NCBI GenBank assembly: GCA_028275245.1 | Contig: JAPWVA010000082.1 | Coordinates: 1 to 6,149 of the forward strand | Origin: Actinomycetota bacterium | Lineage (GTDB): Bacteria > Actinomycetota > Geothermincolia > Geothermincolales > RBG-13-55-18 | Direction: 5' to 3' | Length of the DNA stretch: 6,149 nt | Shown here: positions 1 to 6,065 of the stretch, piece after piece | Numbering within the stretch: the stretch's first letter is position 1 | Layout of the letters: every line of letters starts with the position of its first letter | Made by a program: the position numbers and the translations under genes | The notes under the pieces: model-generated | What the model saw: only the letters and a program-made list of their open reading frames with translations | Databases searched by the model: none | Told to the model about the DNA's origin: nothing

Positions 1-461
1 TTTGTCTCTCCCATTTCGTCCTGATGCTGGGCTTGGACCCGGAGAGGCCCTGGACGGCGCCCTTTTCCGTGATCGTTTTGGTATGGGTGTTCGACGCCGT
101 GGCCTACCTGGCGGGAACCGCCTTCGGTAATAGGAAGATCGTTCCGTCCATTAGCCCTGGGAAGACCTGGGAAGGGACCCTCTGCGCGGGGGCGATCACC
201 TTCGTTGCCGCATATCTCATCCACCGGGTGCTGGGAAGGGAATGGCTCAACCTGGGAACGGCCATGGCCCTGGCGGCCATCACCTGCCTTTTTGCCTTCC
301 TAGGGGATCTATCGGAATCGGTACTCAAACGGGAGCTGGGGATAAAAGACATGGGATCCCTCATTCCCGGCCACGGGGGAGTCATGGACCGCTTCGATAG
401 CATGCTGATGACGGCGGCGGTCTCCTATTATTTCCTTCGCTTCCTCGTCTTCAAACTATAA
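1..461 (+). CDS. cdsA: Phosphatidate cytidylyltransferase, 3' part (5' end outside window)
   Basis: CdsA is an integral membrane enzyme that makes CDP-diacylglycerol from phosphatidic acid and CTP, the branch point for phospholipid synthesis. The reading frame is open from base 3, so the gene enters from the left. 152 residues are visible, and I estimate that roughly the first 100-130 residues of a typical 250-280 residue protein are missing. The family signature is complete: S-E-S-V-L-K-R (bases 312-332), K-D (345-350), then H-G-G-V-M-D-R-F-D (372-398), which carries the metal-binding aspartates. Upstream are a W-V-F-D-A-V-A-Y segment (84-107) and S-P-G-K-T-W-E-G (153-176), both typical of CdsA. 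Hydrophobic stretches suggest about four membrane segments in the visible part. The ATG at 24 is internal, because the coding similarity context continues upstream of it. The stop is TAA at 459-461. A 215-bp gap separates it from dxr, so dxr probably has its own promoter. Confidence 0.95.
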   Translation, partial: CLSHFVLMLGLDPERPWTAPFSVIVLVWVFDAVAYLAGTAFGNRKIVPSISPGKTWEGTLCAGAITFVAAYLIHRVLGREWLNLGTAMALAAITCLFAFLGDLSESVLKRELGIKDMGSLIPGHGGVMDRFDSMLMTAAVSYYFLRFLVFKL

Positions 462-539
462 GGCGTGGGTCAGCCCTCGTATACCGACGCTTGGCAGTCC
501 TTTCCAGGGCCTACCCGGCTTAGAGGCAGGATGGGATCG

Positions 540-564
540 CCAGGGAAGATAAAGGCTTCTTTGG
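540..564 (+). other. Possible RNA hairpin after cdsA
   Basis: CCAGGGAAG (540-548) can pair with CTTCTTTGG (556-564) across a 7-base loop. The stem has nine pairs, two of them adjacent G-U pairs. It begins about 78 bases after the cdsA stop. No T-run follows, so it is not a canonical intrinsic terminator. It could be a weak 3'-end structure of the cdsA transcript or chance. Confidence 0.25.
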
Positions 565-642
565 TATCAGGGAAGTGGCACGGGCGGTGTGTGCCTAGGC
601 TGAGCATTGCGGGAAGTGAACCTCGGAGATGCGGCGCTAGGC

Positions 643-676
643 CTGATCGCCCATTTTACGCCTTTATAATGTTTTT
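643..676 (+). promoter_or_regulatory. dxr promoter with consensus -10, likely leaderless start
   Basis: A perfect TATAAT lies at 665-670 in an AT-rich patch, and the dxr ATG begins at 677. A start point 7 bases after the last T of the -10 box would fall on the A of the ATG, giving a leaderless mRNA. There is no Shine-Dalgarno sequence in the preceding 25 bases, which fits this. The -35 is weak: CTGATC at 643-648 (16-bp spacer) shares only the TGA core with TTGACA. There is no TGn extension before the -10. The -10 match is seen directly; the start point is inferred. Confidence 0.6.
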
Positions 677-1864
677 ATGGTCCGAAAGGAAGTGACCCCA
701 GGGGAGAGGTTAGGTCTGGCCGTCCTGGGTTCCACCGGTTCCATAGGCAGGCAGGCTTTGGAGGTGGCCCGCCTACACCGGGACCGTTTGAGGGTGGTGG
801 CCCTGGTGGCCCGTTCCAACGCTGACTTACTGGAGGAGCAAGCCCGGGAGTTCCTTCCCCTCATGGTGGGCCTGGTGGAAGAGGGTCCGGCGAGCCGACT
901 CAGGGAGAGACTGAATGGGACAGGAATAGAGGTGAGAGCAGGGGCTGGTTGCCTAGTGGAGGCGGCAGCGCATCCCCTCGCGGAGGTGGTGCTCAACGCG
1001 GTGGTGGGCTCAGCGGGCCTCCCGGCTACGCTGGCGGCGCTGGGGGCGGGAAAGAAGCTGGCTCTGGCCAACAAGGAGAGCCTGGTGGCCGGGGGAGACC
1101 TGGTGCTCCAGGCCCTGAGCGGGGGCGGTGAACTCATCCCCGTGGACTCGGAACACAGTGCCGTGTTCCACTGCCTTTCGGGCGAGGATCCCGGCTCGGT
1201 GGAAAGGATAATCCTCACCGCCTCCGGCGGTCCCTTCCGGGGTTACACCCGCGGAGAGCTGGAGGGGGTTACGCCGGAGATGGCATTGAAACACCCCACC
1301 TGGAGCATGGGGCCGAGGATCACCGTGGACTCGGCCACCCTCATGAATAAGGGCCTGGAGGTCATCGAGGCTCATTATCTCTTCGGGTTGCCCTATGACC
1401 GCATCGAGGTGGTGGTGCACCCCCAGAGCATCGTCCACTCCCTGGTGGAGTTCCGGGACGGAAGCCTTGCCGCCCAGCTCAGCGTGCCCGACATGAGGAT
1501 CCCCATAGGCCTTGCTCTTTCCCACCCCGAGCGGTGGAGAACACCGGCCCGGCGCACCACCCTGGAGGACCTGCGGGAGTTGACCTTCGAACCGGTGGAC
1601 CGTGGGACCTTCCGTTGCTTGGATCTGGCCTACCGGGCGGGCAAGATGGGAGGCACGGCCACTGCCGTGCTCAACGCCGCCGACGAGGTGGCGGTGGAGC
1701 TCTTCTTGCGGGGAGAGATCGGCTTTTTGGACATAGAAAGGATGGTGGAGGCAGTCCTCGAGGATCACCGCCCCTGGAGAGTGGAGACCCTGGACGACGT
1801 GGTGGCAGCCGAGGAATGGGCCAGATCCAGGGCGCTTAAGTGGCGAAAGGAGAAACACGGATGA
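677..1864 (+). CDS. dxr: 1-deoxy-D-xylulose 5-phosphate reductoisomerase
   Basis: Dxr (IspC) converts 1-deoxy-D-xylulose 5-phosphate to 2-C-methyl-D-erythritol 4-phosphate with NADPH and a divalent metal. It is the committed step of the cytosolic MEP isoprenoid pathway and the fosmidomycin target. The protein has 395 residues, a normal length. The NADPH-binding loop G-S-T-G-S-I-G is at 18-24, with L-A-N-K-E-S at 130-135. The metal ligands are D157 and E159 (V-D-S-E-H-S-A-V-F) and E228 (M-N-K-G-L-E, 223-228). The substrate loop S-G-G-P-F starts at 183, and H206 heads the flexible H-P-T-W-S-M-G loop. The C-terminal helical region includes G-G-T-A-T-A-V-L-N-A-A-D-E-V-A. All catalytic residues appear intact. 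The ATG at 677 gives an N-terminus about 12 residues longer than many homologues, but no better-supported internal start exists, and the promoter geometry favours it. The stop overlaps the rseP start by 4 bp (ATGA), indicating translational coupling. Confidence 0.97.
   Translation: MVRKEVTPGERLGLAVLGSTGSIGRQALEVARLHRDRLRVVALVARSNADLLEEQAREFLPLMVGLVEEGPASRLRERLNGTGIEVRAGAGCLVEAAAHPLAEVVLNAVVGSAGLPATLAALGAGKKLALANKESLVAGGDLVLQALSGGGELIPVDSEHSAVFHCLSGEDPGSVERIILTASGGPFRGYTRGELEGVTPEMALKHPTWSMGPRITVDSATLMNKGLEVIEAHYLFGLPYDRIEVVVHPQSIVHSLVEFRDGSLAAQLSVPDMRIPIGLALSHPERWRTPARRTTLEDLRELTFEPVDRGTFRCLDLAYRAGKMGGTATAVLNAADEVAVELFLRGEIGFLDIERMVEAVLEDHRPWRVETLDDVVAAEEWARSRALKWRKEKHG
1846..1852 (+). promoter_or_regulatory. 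Ribosome-binding site deciding the rseP start
   Basis: AAAGGAG lies 8 bases before the ATG at 1861, an ideal spacing. It favours that ATG over the in-frame GTG at 1840, which would add seven residues with no family support and would include this site inside the coding region. Confidence 0.85.
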
Positions 1865-2967
1865 ACTTCGTACTCTACCTCCTTGCGGTACTCGCCTCCG
1901 TGGTGGTGCTGGTGATGGTCCACGAGCTGGGCCATTTCCTCATTGCCCGCCTAGTGGGGGTCAAGGCCACCGAGTTCTTCGTGGGCTTCGGGCCCCGTCT
2001 CTGGAGTTTCCGCAGGGGAGACACGGAATACGGGATAAAGTGGATACTGGTGGGGGGGTACGTGAAGATACTGGGGATGAACCCCGACGAGGAGGTGGAC
2101 CCCGAGGATTGGCCCCACTCCTACCGAGGTGTTCCCCACTGGAAGAGGCTTTGCATAGTCTTGGCCGGTTCCCTTTTCCACGTGATTCTCGCCCTCGTCC
2201 TAGCCTTCTCCGCCATCTACCTCTTGGGAGTTCCCAACCCCGATCGTCCCAGCACGGTCATCGCCGAGGTGGGTAGGTACATGGAGGACGGGGTAGAGGA
2301 GACCCCGGCCTGGAAGGCCGGGTTGAAGGAAGGCGACCGCATCCTCGCGGTGGACGGGCGGGAGGTGTCCGACTGGTGGGAGATGCGGGACTACATAAGG
2401 CTCAACCCCGGCCGAGAGGTCGTCCTCACGGTGAAAAGGGGCAGGGAGACCCTGGATATACCGGTGGTGCTGGCGGTTCGGGAGGACGGGAGCGGTTACC
2501 TGGGGGTAAGCCCCCTGGAGGGGAAAGACCGCTATGGCCTGGGGGGCGCGTTGATTCAAACCGGTAGGTGGTTCCTTCAGGCGTCTTACGGGGTTTTTTA
2601 CGGCATCTACCGCATGTTCAGCTGGAGCACCTTCAAGCAGCTGCTGGGTATATCGGAGCCCACGGCGGAAAGGCCGGTGACGGTGGTGGGTGCTTCGCGG
2701 CTGGCGGGGAGGGTGGCAGCATACGGGGCTTTCTACTTCTTGAATTTCCTGGGTTTCATCCTCCTTTTCCTCGCCTATGTGAACCTTCTTCCCCTGCCGC
2801 CCCTGGACGGGGGGCACCTCTTGGTCATCTTGGTGGAGAAGGTGAGTGGCAGGGAGGTGGACCTGAGGAAGCTCTACCCGGTGGCGGTGGTGGTGATCGC
2901 CTTTTTCGTGACCATGTTCGTGTTGACCTTGAGGCTGGATATCTTCAGCCCCATCCAGCTTCCCTGA
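1861..2967 (+). CDS. rseP: Site-2 intramembrane zinc protease, RseP/RasP family
   Basis: This is a membrane metalloprotease that cuts transmembrane segments of anti-sigma factors and remnant signal peptides (E. coli RseP, B. subtilis RasP, M. tuberculosis Rip1). It has 368 residues, with four membrane segments predicted by eye at about 3-23, 97-122, 287-310 and 341-359. The zinc site H-E-L-G-H is at 21-25 in the first segment. The third zinc ligand lies in the conserved N-L-L-P-L-P-P-L-D-G motif (308-317, with D316). One PDZ domain spans about 131-205, as in Gram-positive homologues; E. coli RseP has two. F-G-P-R-L-W-S-F and V-G-G-Y-V-K-I-L-G-M, before the second membrane segment, are also family hallmarks. 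One departure is A-G-S-L-F-H (102-107), where many members have A-G-P-x-x-N. The gene is coupled to dxr by the ATGA overlap and is followed by ispG after 10 bp. The actual substrate cannot be told from this window. Confidence 0.95.
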   Translation: MNFVLYLLAVLASVVVLVMVHELGHFLIARLVGVKATEFFVGFGPRLWSFRRGDTEYGIKWILVGGYVKILGMNPDEEVDPEDWPHSYRGVPHWKRLCIVLAGSLFHVILALVLAFSAIYLLGVPNPDRPSTVIAEVGRYMEDGVEETPAWKAGLKEGDRILAVDGREVSDWWEMRDYIRLNPGREVVLTVKRGRETLDIPVVLAVREDGSGYLGVSPLEGKDRYGLGGALIQTGRWFLQASYGVFYGIYRMFSWSTFKQLLGISEPTAERPVTVVGASRLAGRVAAYGAFYFLNFLGFILLFLAYVNLLPLPPLDGGHLLVILVEKVSGREVDLRKLYPVAVVVIAFFVTMFVLTLRLDIFSPIQLP

Positions 2968-2973
2968 GGGAGG
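2968..2973 (+). promoter_or_regulatory. Ribosome-binding site for ispG
   Basis: GGGAGG begins directly after the rseP stop codon. It sits 4 bases before GTG 2978 and 7 bases before the next codon, TTG 2981. The spacing is slightly short for the GTG and ideal for the TTG, so the true start may be one codon downstream. Confidence 0.65.
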
Positions 2974-2977
2974 GCCG

Positions 2978-4060
2978 GTGTTGGAAAGGAGAAAAAGCAA
3001 GGGTCTGGTGCTGGGCTGGGTACCCGTGGGAGGTGGGGCGCCGATCACGGTGCAGTCCATGACCAACACCCCCACGGTGGACGTGGAGGCAACCCTGCGC
3101 CAGGTGGAGAGGATGTTCGCCGCCGGGTGCGACATCGTGAGGGTGGCCCTTCCCGACCTGGAGAGTTGCCGGGCCCTGAAGAAGATCGTGAGGGCCTCGC
3201 CCATTCCGGTGGTGGCCGACGTCCATTTCGACCACCGGATCGCCCTGGCGGCCATCCGGGCAGGGGCCCACGGCTTGCGGATAAATCCCGGGAACATCGG
3301 CGAGGAGAGAAAGGTAAGGGAGGTGGCCAGGGCGGCCCGTGAGACGGGGGTACCAGTGAGGGTGGGAGCCAACGCCGGTTCCTTGCCCCGCGATCTTTTG
3401 GAAAGGTACGGGGGCCCCACCCCTCAGGCCCTTGCAGAAAGCGCTTTGCGGGAGGTGGCCATCTTAGAGAGAGAGGGCTTCGACCTTATCAAGGTATCCG
3501 TGAAGGCCAGCTCGGTGACAGCGACCATAGAGGCCAATCGTATAATAGCGGATAAGGTGGAATACCCTTTGCACCTGGGCGTGAGCGAAGCGGGACCGGT
3601 CTGGTCGGGGACGATCAAGTCGGCGGTGGGCATAGGGGCACTGCTGGCCCAGGGAATAGGGGATACCATCCGGGTCTCGCTGGCCGGTGACCCGGTGGAG
3701 GAGGTGAGGGTGGGCCGGGCCATCCTCAGGAGCCTGGGTCTGCTGGAGGAGGGTCCGGATATCGTGGCCTGTCCCACCTGCGCCCGGGCCCGCATCGACG
3801 TGGCGGCCCTGGCGGAGGAATTGGAGAGAAGGCTAAGGGATAGCAGAGTAACCCTGCGTATTGCAGTGATGGGCTGCTCGGTCAACGGGCCAGGAGAGGC
3901 GAGGGAAGCCGACATCGGGATAGCAGGGGGCAGGACTCGCGGCCTCCTTTTCCGTAAGGGAGAGCCGGTGGCTTGGTATCCCAAGGAGGAGCTACTGGAG
4001 GTGCTCCTGCGAGAGGTGGAGAGGATGGCAGGCGAGTCCAGGAAGGCGGGGGGAGGCTGA
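2978..4060 (+). CDS. ispG: 4-hydroxy-3-methylbut-2-en-1-yl diphosphate synthase (IspG/GcpE)
   Basis: IspG reductively converts 2-C-methyl-D-erythritol 2,4-cyclodiphosphate to HMBPP, the penultimate MEP-pathway step, using a [4Fe-4S] cluster and flavodoxin or ferredoxin as electron donor. The protein has 360 residues, the short bacterial two-domain form. An N-terminal TIM barrel starts with V-G-G-G-A-P-I-T-V-Q-S-M-T-N-T and includes G-L-R-I-N-P-G-N-I-G. The C-terminal cluster domain holds C265 and C268 (C-P-T-C), C300 (M-G-C-S-V-N-G-P-G-E) and E307. These are the three cysteines and one glutamate known to ligate the cluster, at nearly the same numbering as in E. coli. GTG 2978 is taken as the start; TTG 2981 is an equally plausible start giving 359 residues. 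It lies 10 bp after rseP and is likely cotranscribed with dxr and rseP, so two MEP enzymes share one transcript. Confidence 0.96.
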   Translation: MLERRKSKGLVLGWVPVGGGAPITVQSMTNTPTVDVEATLRQVERMFAAGCDIVRVALPDLESCRALKKIVRASPIPVVADVHFDHRIALAAIRAGAHGLRINPGNIGEERKVREVARAARETGVPVRVGANAGSLPRDLLERYGGPTPQALAESALREVAILEREGFDLIKVSVKASSVTATIEANRIIADKVEYPLHLGVSEAGPVWSGTIKSAVGIGALLAQGIGDTIRVSLAGDPVEEVRVGRAILRSLGLLEEGPDIVACPTCARARIDVAALAEELERRLRDSRVTLRIAVMGCSVNGPGEAREADIGIAGGRTRGLLFRKGEPVAWYPKEELLEVLLREVERMAGESRKAGGG

Positions 4061-4126
4061 GGGGATTGAACGGGAGGGTACCGCAAGGCGCGGGATTCGA
4101 CCCAAGGTACATTGGTGAGGGGATTG
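4058..4126 (+). repeat. 11-bp direct repeat flanking the ispG-proS gap
   Basis: TGAGGGGATTG occurs at 4058-4068, where its TGA is the ispG stop codon, and again at 4116-4126. The period is 58 bp. The copies flank the stem-loop at 4076-4103. It may be a small duplication remnant or chance in G-rich sequence. Confidence 0.4.
4076..4103 (+). other. Possible stem-loop in the proS leader
   Basis: GGGT (4076-4079) can pair with ACCC (4100-4103), and CCGC (4081-4084) with GCGG (4090-4093). Together these give an imperfect 8-bp hairpin with a 5-base loop and an asymmetric internal loop. It lies about 70 bases before the proS start. No T-run follows. The GGTACCGC on the 5' side resembles part of a T-box element, but the UGGN tRNA-binding bulge is missing. 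Confidence 0.3.
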
Positions 4127-4164
4127 CGGGAAAAGGCCGGTATCCCTCGCCCGGAAGTGAAGAT

Positions 4165-4171
4165 GGAGGAG
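4165..4171 (+). promoter_or_regulatory. Ribosome-binding site deciding the proS start
   Basis: GGAGGAG lies just upstream of ATG 4175, with 5 bases between the GGAGG core and the ATG. It supports the start that gives the family N-terminus M-R-Q-S-R-L-F. The in-frame alternatives are TTG 4112 and ATG 4163; both have weaker upstream sites. Confidence 0.8.
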
Positions 4172-4174
4172 AAG

Positions 4175-5881
4175 ATGAGGCAGAGCAGGCTTTTCGCTCC
4201 CACCCTGAAGGAGTCGCCGGCCGATGCGGAAATTGCCAGTCACAGGCTGCTAGTGCGGGGAGGTTTTCTCCGGCGGGTGGCCTCGGGGATCTACGATTTC
4301 CTCCCCCTGGGAGTACGGGTGCTGCGCAAGATAGAGGGCATAATCCGGGAGGAGATGAACCGGGAGGGTGCGCAGGAGGTCGTCCTTCCCATCCTCCAAC
4401 CTCGGGAACTCTGGGAGGAGAGCGGCCGCTGGTCCCGTTACGGGGATGAGATGATGCGCTTAAAGGACCGGGCGGGAAGGGATTTCGGTCTCGGGCCCAC
4501 CCACGAGGAGATGATCACCGCCCTGGTGCGGGACAACATCAGTTCCTACCGGGATTTGCCCCTCAACCTGTACCAGATCGGCGCCAAGTTCCGGGACGAG
4601 GTCCGCCCCCGCTTCGGGTTGTTGAGGGCCCGGGAGTTCATCATGAAGGACGCTTACAGCTTCGACCGTGATGAGGAGGGGATGAGGGAAAGCTACCGGG
4701 CCATGTACCGGGCTTATTCCCGCATCTTCGACCGTTGCGGCGTTAGGTGGATGGCAGTGGAGGCGGACACCGGCCTCATCGGAGGTGACGTGAGCCACGA
4801 GTTCATGGTGCTGGCAGGGGTGGGTGAGGACAGGGTCGCTTACTGCGAGGGTTGCGGTTACGCCGCCAACATAAACCTGGCGGAGTTCCGTCGGGAGCCG
4901 TTATCCGGGCCGGAACGCCCTTTGGAGAAGGTGAGCACCCCCGGCCAAAAAACGGTGGAGGAGGTCAGTGGGTTCCTGGGAGTAGAACCCCGTCACCTGA
5001 TTAAATGCCTCATGTACCTGGTGGAGGGGAAGCCTGTGGCGGTGTTGGTGCCCGGGGACAGGGAGGCGGGAGAGGTGAAATTGGAGAGGGTCCTCGGGAC
5101 CTCCGAATTCCGGCTTTTCCACCAGGGAGATTGGGATAATTTCCCCCAGTACGTCCAGGGCTTCGTGGGGCCGGTGGGGCTGGACGGGGTGGATGTGCTC
5201 GCGGACCTCTCACTTCGAGGGGCCCGGGGTATGGTATGCGGCTCCAACGAAGAGGATCATCACCTTGTGGGCGTGGAAGTTGGAAGAGATTTCCAGCCTA
5301 ACCGCTTCCTCGACCTGGCCCTGGCCAGGGACGGTGACCCCTGCCCCAGGTGCGAGGGGGTACTGAGAGTGGCAGCTGGCATCGAGGTGGGCCAGATATT
5401 CCAGCTGGGTTTGAAGTATTCCCTGTCCATGGGGTGTACTTACACCGACGAGAAGGGGGAGGAAAGGCCCGTGCACATGGGTTGCTACGGCATCGGGGTG
5501 ACCCGGCTTATGGCCGCCATCGTGGAACAGCACCACGATGAAAGGGGTATACGGTGGCCCCTGGAGGTGGCTCCTGCCCATGTGCATCTGGTGCCCCTGA
5601 ACTACGAGAAGGAGGAGCGCAGGAAGGCTGCAGAGGATCTCTACAGACAGTTATTGGAGGAAGGTCTCGAGGTACTCTTGGATGACCGGGAGGAGAGCGC
5701 GGGGGTGAAATTCGCCGACTCTGACCTGTTCGGCATCCCCTACCGCCTGGTCTTGGGACGGGTATACGAGGAGTCGGGAAAGGTGGAGCTTCAGGTGAGG
5801 TCCACGGGGGAAAGGGCAGTCATTTCGCCGGAGGAGGCGGCGGGGCAAGTTCGCCAGGCCCTTGGACGGATCGGCGCATGA
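4175..5881 (+). CDS. proS: Prolyl-tRNA synthetase, bacterial type with editing insertion
   Basis: ProS charges tRNA-Pro with proline in the cytosol and hydrolyses mischarged Ala-tRNA-Pro. It has 568 residues, close to E. coli ProS (572). The N-terminus M-R-Q-S-R-L-F-A-P-T-L-K-E is canonical. Class II motif 1 lies around 45-75, motif 2 (F-R-D-E-V-R-P-R-F-G) starts at 139, and motif 3 (G-C-Y-G-I-G-V-T-R-L) is at 436-445. Between motifs 2 and 3 lies the YbaK-like INS editing domain, about 230-380. K277 appears to match the editing lysine K279 of E. coli, and G-S-N-E-E-D-H-H-L-V-G-V is the conserved end of the domain. The C-terminal anticodon-binding domain starts near 465 (A-H-V-H-L-V-P-L). Two C-x-x-C pairs (C224/C227 and C390/C393) flank the INS domain; E. 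coli ProS lacks them. A 114-bp gap separates it from ispG, so it could have its own regulation or be read through. Confidence 0.97.
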   Translation: MRQSRLFAPTLKESPADAEIASHRLLVRGGFLRRVASGIYDFLPLGVRVLRKIEGIIREEMNREGAQEVVLPILQPRELWEESGRWSRYGDEMMRLKDRAGRDFGLGPTHEEMITALVRDNISSYRDLPLNLYQIGAKFRDEVRPRFGLLRAREFIMKDAYSFDRDEEGMRESYRAMYRAYSRIFDRCGVRWMAVEADTGLIGGDVSHEFMVLAGVGEDRVAYCEGCGYAANINLAEFRREPLSGPERPLEKVSTPGQKTVEEVSGFLGVEPRHLIKCLMYLVEGKPVAVLVPGDREAGEVKLERVLGTSEFRLFHQGDWDNFPQYVQGFVGPVGLDGVDVLADLSLRGARGMVCGSNEEDHHLVGVEVGRDFQPNRFLDLALARDGDPCPRCEGVLRVAAGIEVGQIFQLGLKYSLSMGCTYTDEKGEERPVHMGCYGIGVTRLMAAIVEQHHDERGIRWPLEVAPAHVHLVPLNYEKEERRKAAEDLYRQLLEEGLEVLLDDREESAGVKFADSDLFGIPYRLVLGRVYEESGKVELQVRSTGERAVISPEEAAGQVRQALGRIGA

Positions 5882-6063
5882 TATCCGATCCGAGGGCCCG
5901 TTTCAGAGGCAGGCGGGGGGACCTCGAGTTTTCCGGTGGGATTGGTGACGCAGAAAGGGTGGAAGGTCCCGGGGATCCTGGGAGGGAGGGTGCTGAGGTC
6001 GAGATAATCTCGAGAACCGCATTGCGGAGGGTGGTGAAACCGGATTGGCGGGAAAAGGAGTAA
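5878..6063 (+). CDS. Doubtful small ORF overlapping the proS stop
   Basis: A 61-codon frame opens with an ATG that overlaps the proS TGA as ATGA, the same arrangement as dxr-rseP. The product is rich in R, G, E and D, has no hydrophobic segment and matches no family I know. By my count about 64% of its third codon positions are G or C, which looks less biased than its neighbours, and it has no clear Shine-Dalgarno site beyond possible coupling. The three dyads in this stretch argue that it is an untranslated leader instead. I keep it as possible only. Confidence 0.2.
   Translation: MISDPRARFRGRRGDLEFSGGIGDAERVEGPGDPGREGAEVEIISRTALRRVVKPDWREKE
5967..6027. promoter_or_regulatory. Three consecutive dyad symmetries after proS
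   Basis: Three inverted repeats lie within 61 bases. First, 5967-5983 is TCCCGGGGATCCTGGGA: seven pairs including one G-U, with a 3-base loop. Second, 5999-6013 is TCGAGATAATCTCGA, perfect 7-base arms around one base. Third, 6017-6027 is CCGCATTGCGG, perfect 5-base arms around one base. The second contains GATAAT (6003-6008), one base off a -10 box, but there is no matching -35. None is followed by a T-run. They may be an operator, a structured leader of the gene starting at 6066, or a 3'-end structure of the proS transcript. Confidence 0.4.
6055..6060 (+). promoter_or_regulatory. Ribosome-binding site for the gene at the right edge
   Basis: AAGGAG lies 5 bases before TTG 6066. It is as strong as the sites of the known genes here and is the main reason to call a gene start at that TTG. 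Confidence 0.6.
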
Positions 6064-6065
6064 GT

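Larger units (their letters stand above)
462..676. other. Non-coding gap between cdsA and dxr
   Basis: No convincing gene is present. A 76-codon frame opens with GTG at 465 and runs into dxr, but it has no ribosome-binding site and its translation resembles nothing I recognise. The region holds a possible 9-bp hairpin (540-564), a smaller 5-bp stem-loop (577-581 with 591-595), an 8-bp palindrome GCCTAGGC (593-600), and an AT-rich stretch from 653 that contains the dxr promoter. The contrast between this AT-rich end and the GC-rich surroundings supports a regulatory role for the last 25 bases. Confidence 0.7.

Noticed and set aside
465..695. 76-codon frame starting with GTG between cdsA and dxr
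   Set aside because: It has no ribosome-binding site, overlaps the dxr promoter and start, and its translation resembles no known protein.
1840..1860. rseP starting at GTG 1840
   Set aside because: The strong AAAGGAG at 1846-1852 would lie inside the coding region. ATG 1861 has ideal spacing and gives the usual N-terminus directly before the first membrane segment.
664..3420. Long minus-strand open frames opposite dxr, rseP and ispG
   Set aside because: They mirror the codon bias of the + strand genes in GC-rich DNA and show no recognisable protein motifs.
3515..3546. GTGACA and TATAAT inside ispG as an internal promoter
   Set aside because: The 20-bp spacer is too long for a normal sigma-70 promoter, and the bases encode a well-conserved IspG segment (T-I-E-A-N-R-I-I-A-D).
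4091..4103. tRNA T-arm-like string GGGATTCGACCC
   Set aside because: No acceptor, D or anticodon arms can be placed around it, so it is not a tRNA gene or an obvious remnant.
4112..4174. Longer proS product starting at TTG 4112 or ATG 4163
   Set aside because: The added residues have no counterpart in the ProS family, and the best ribosome-binding site (4165-4171) points to ATG 4175.
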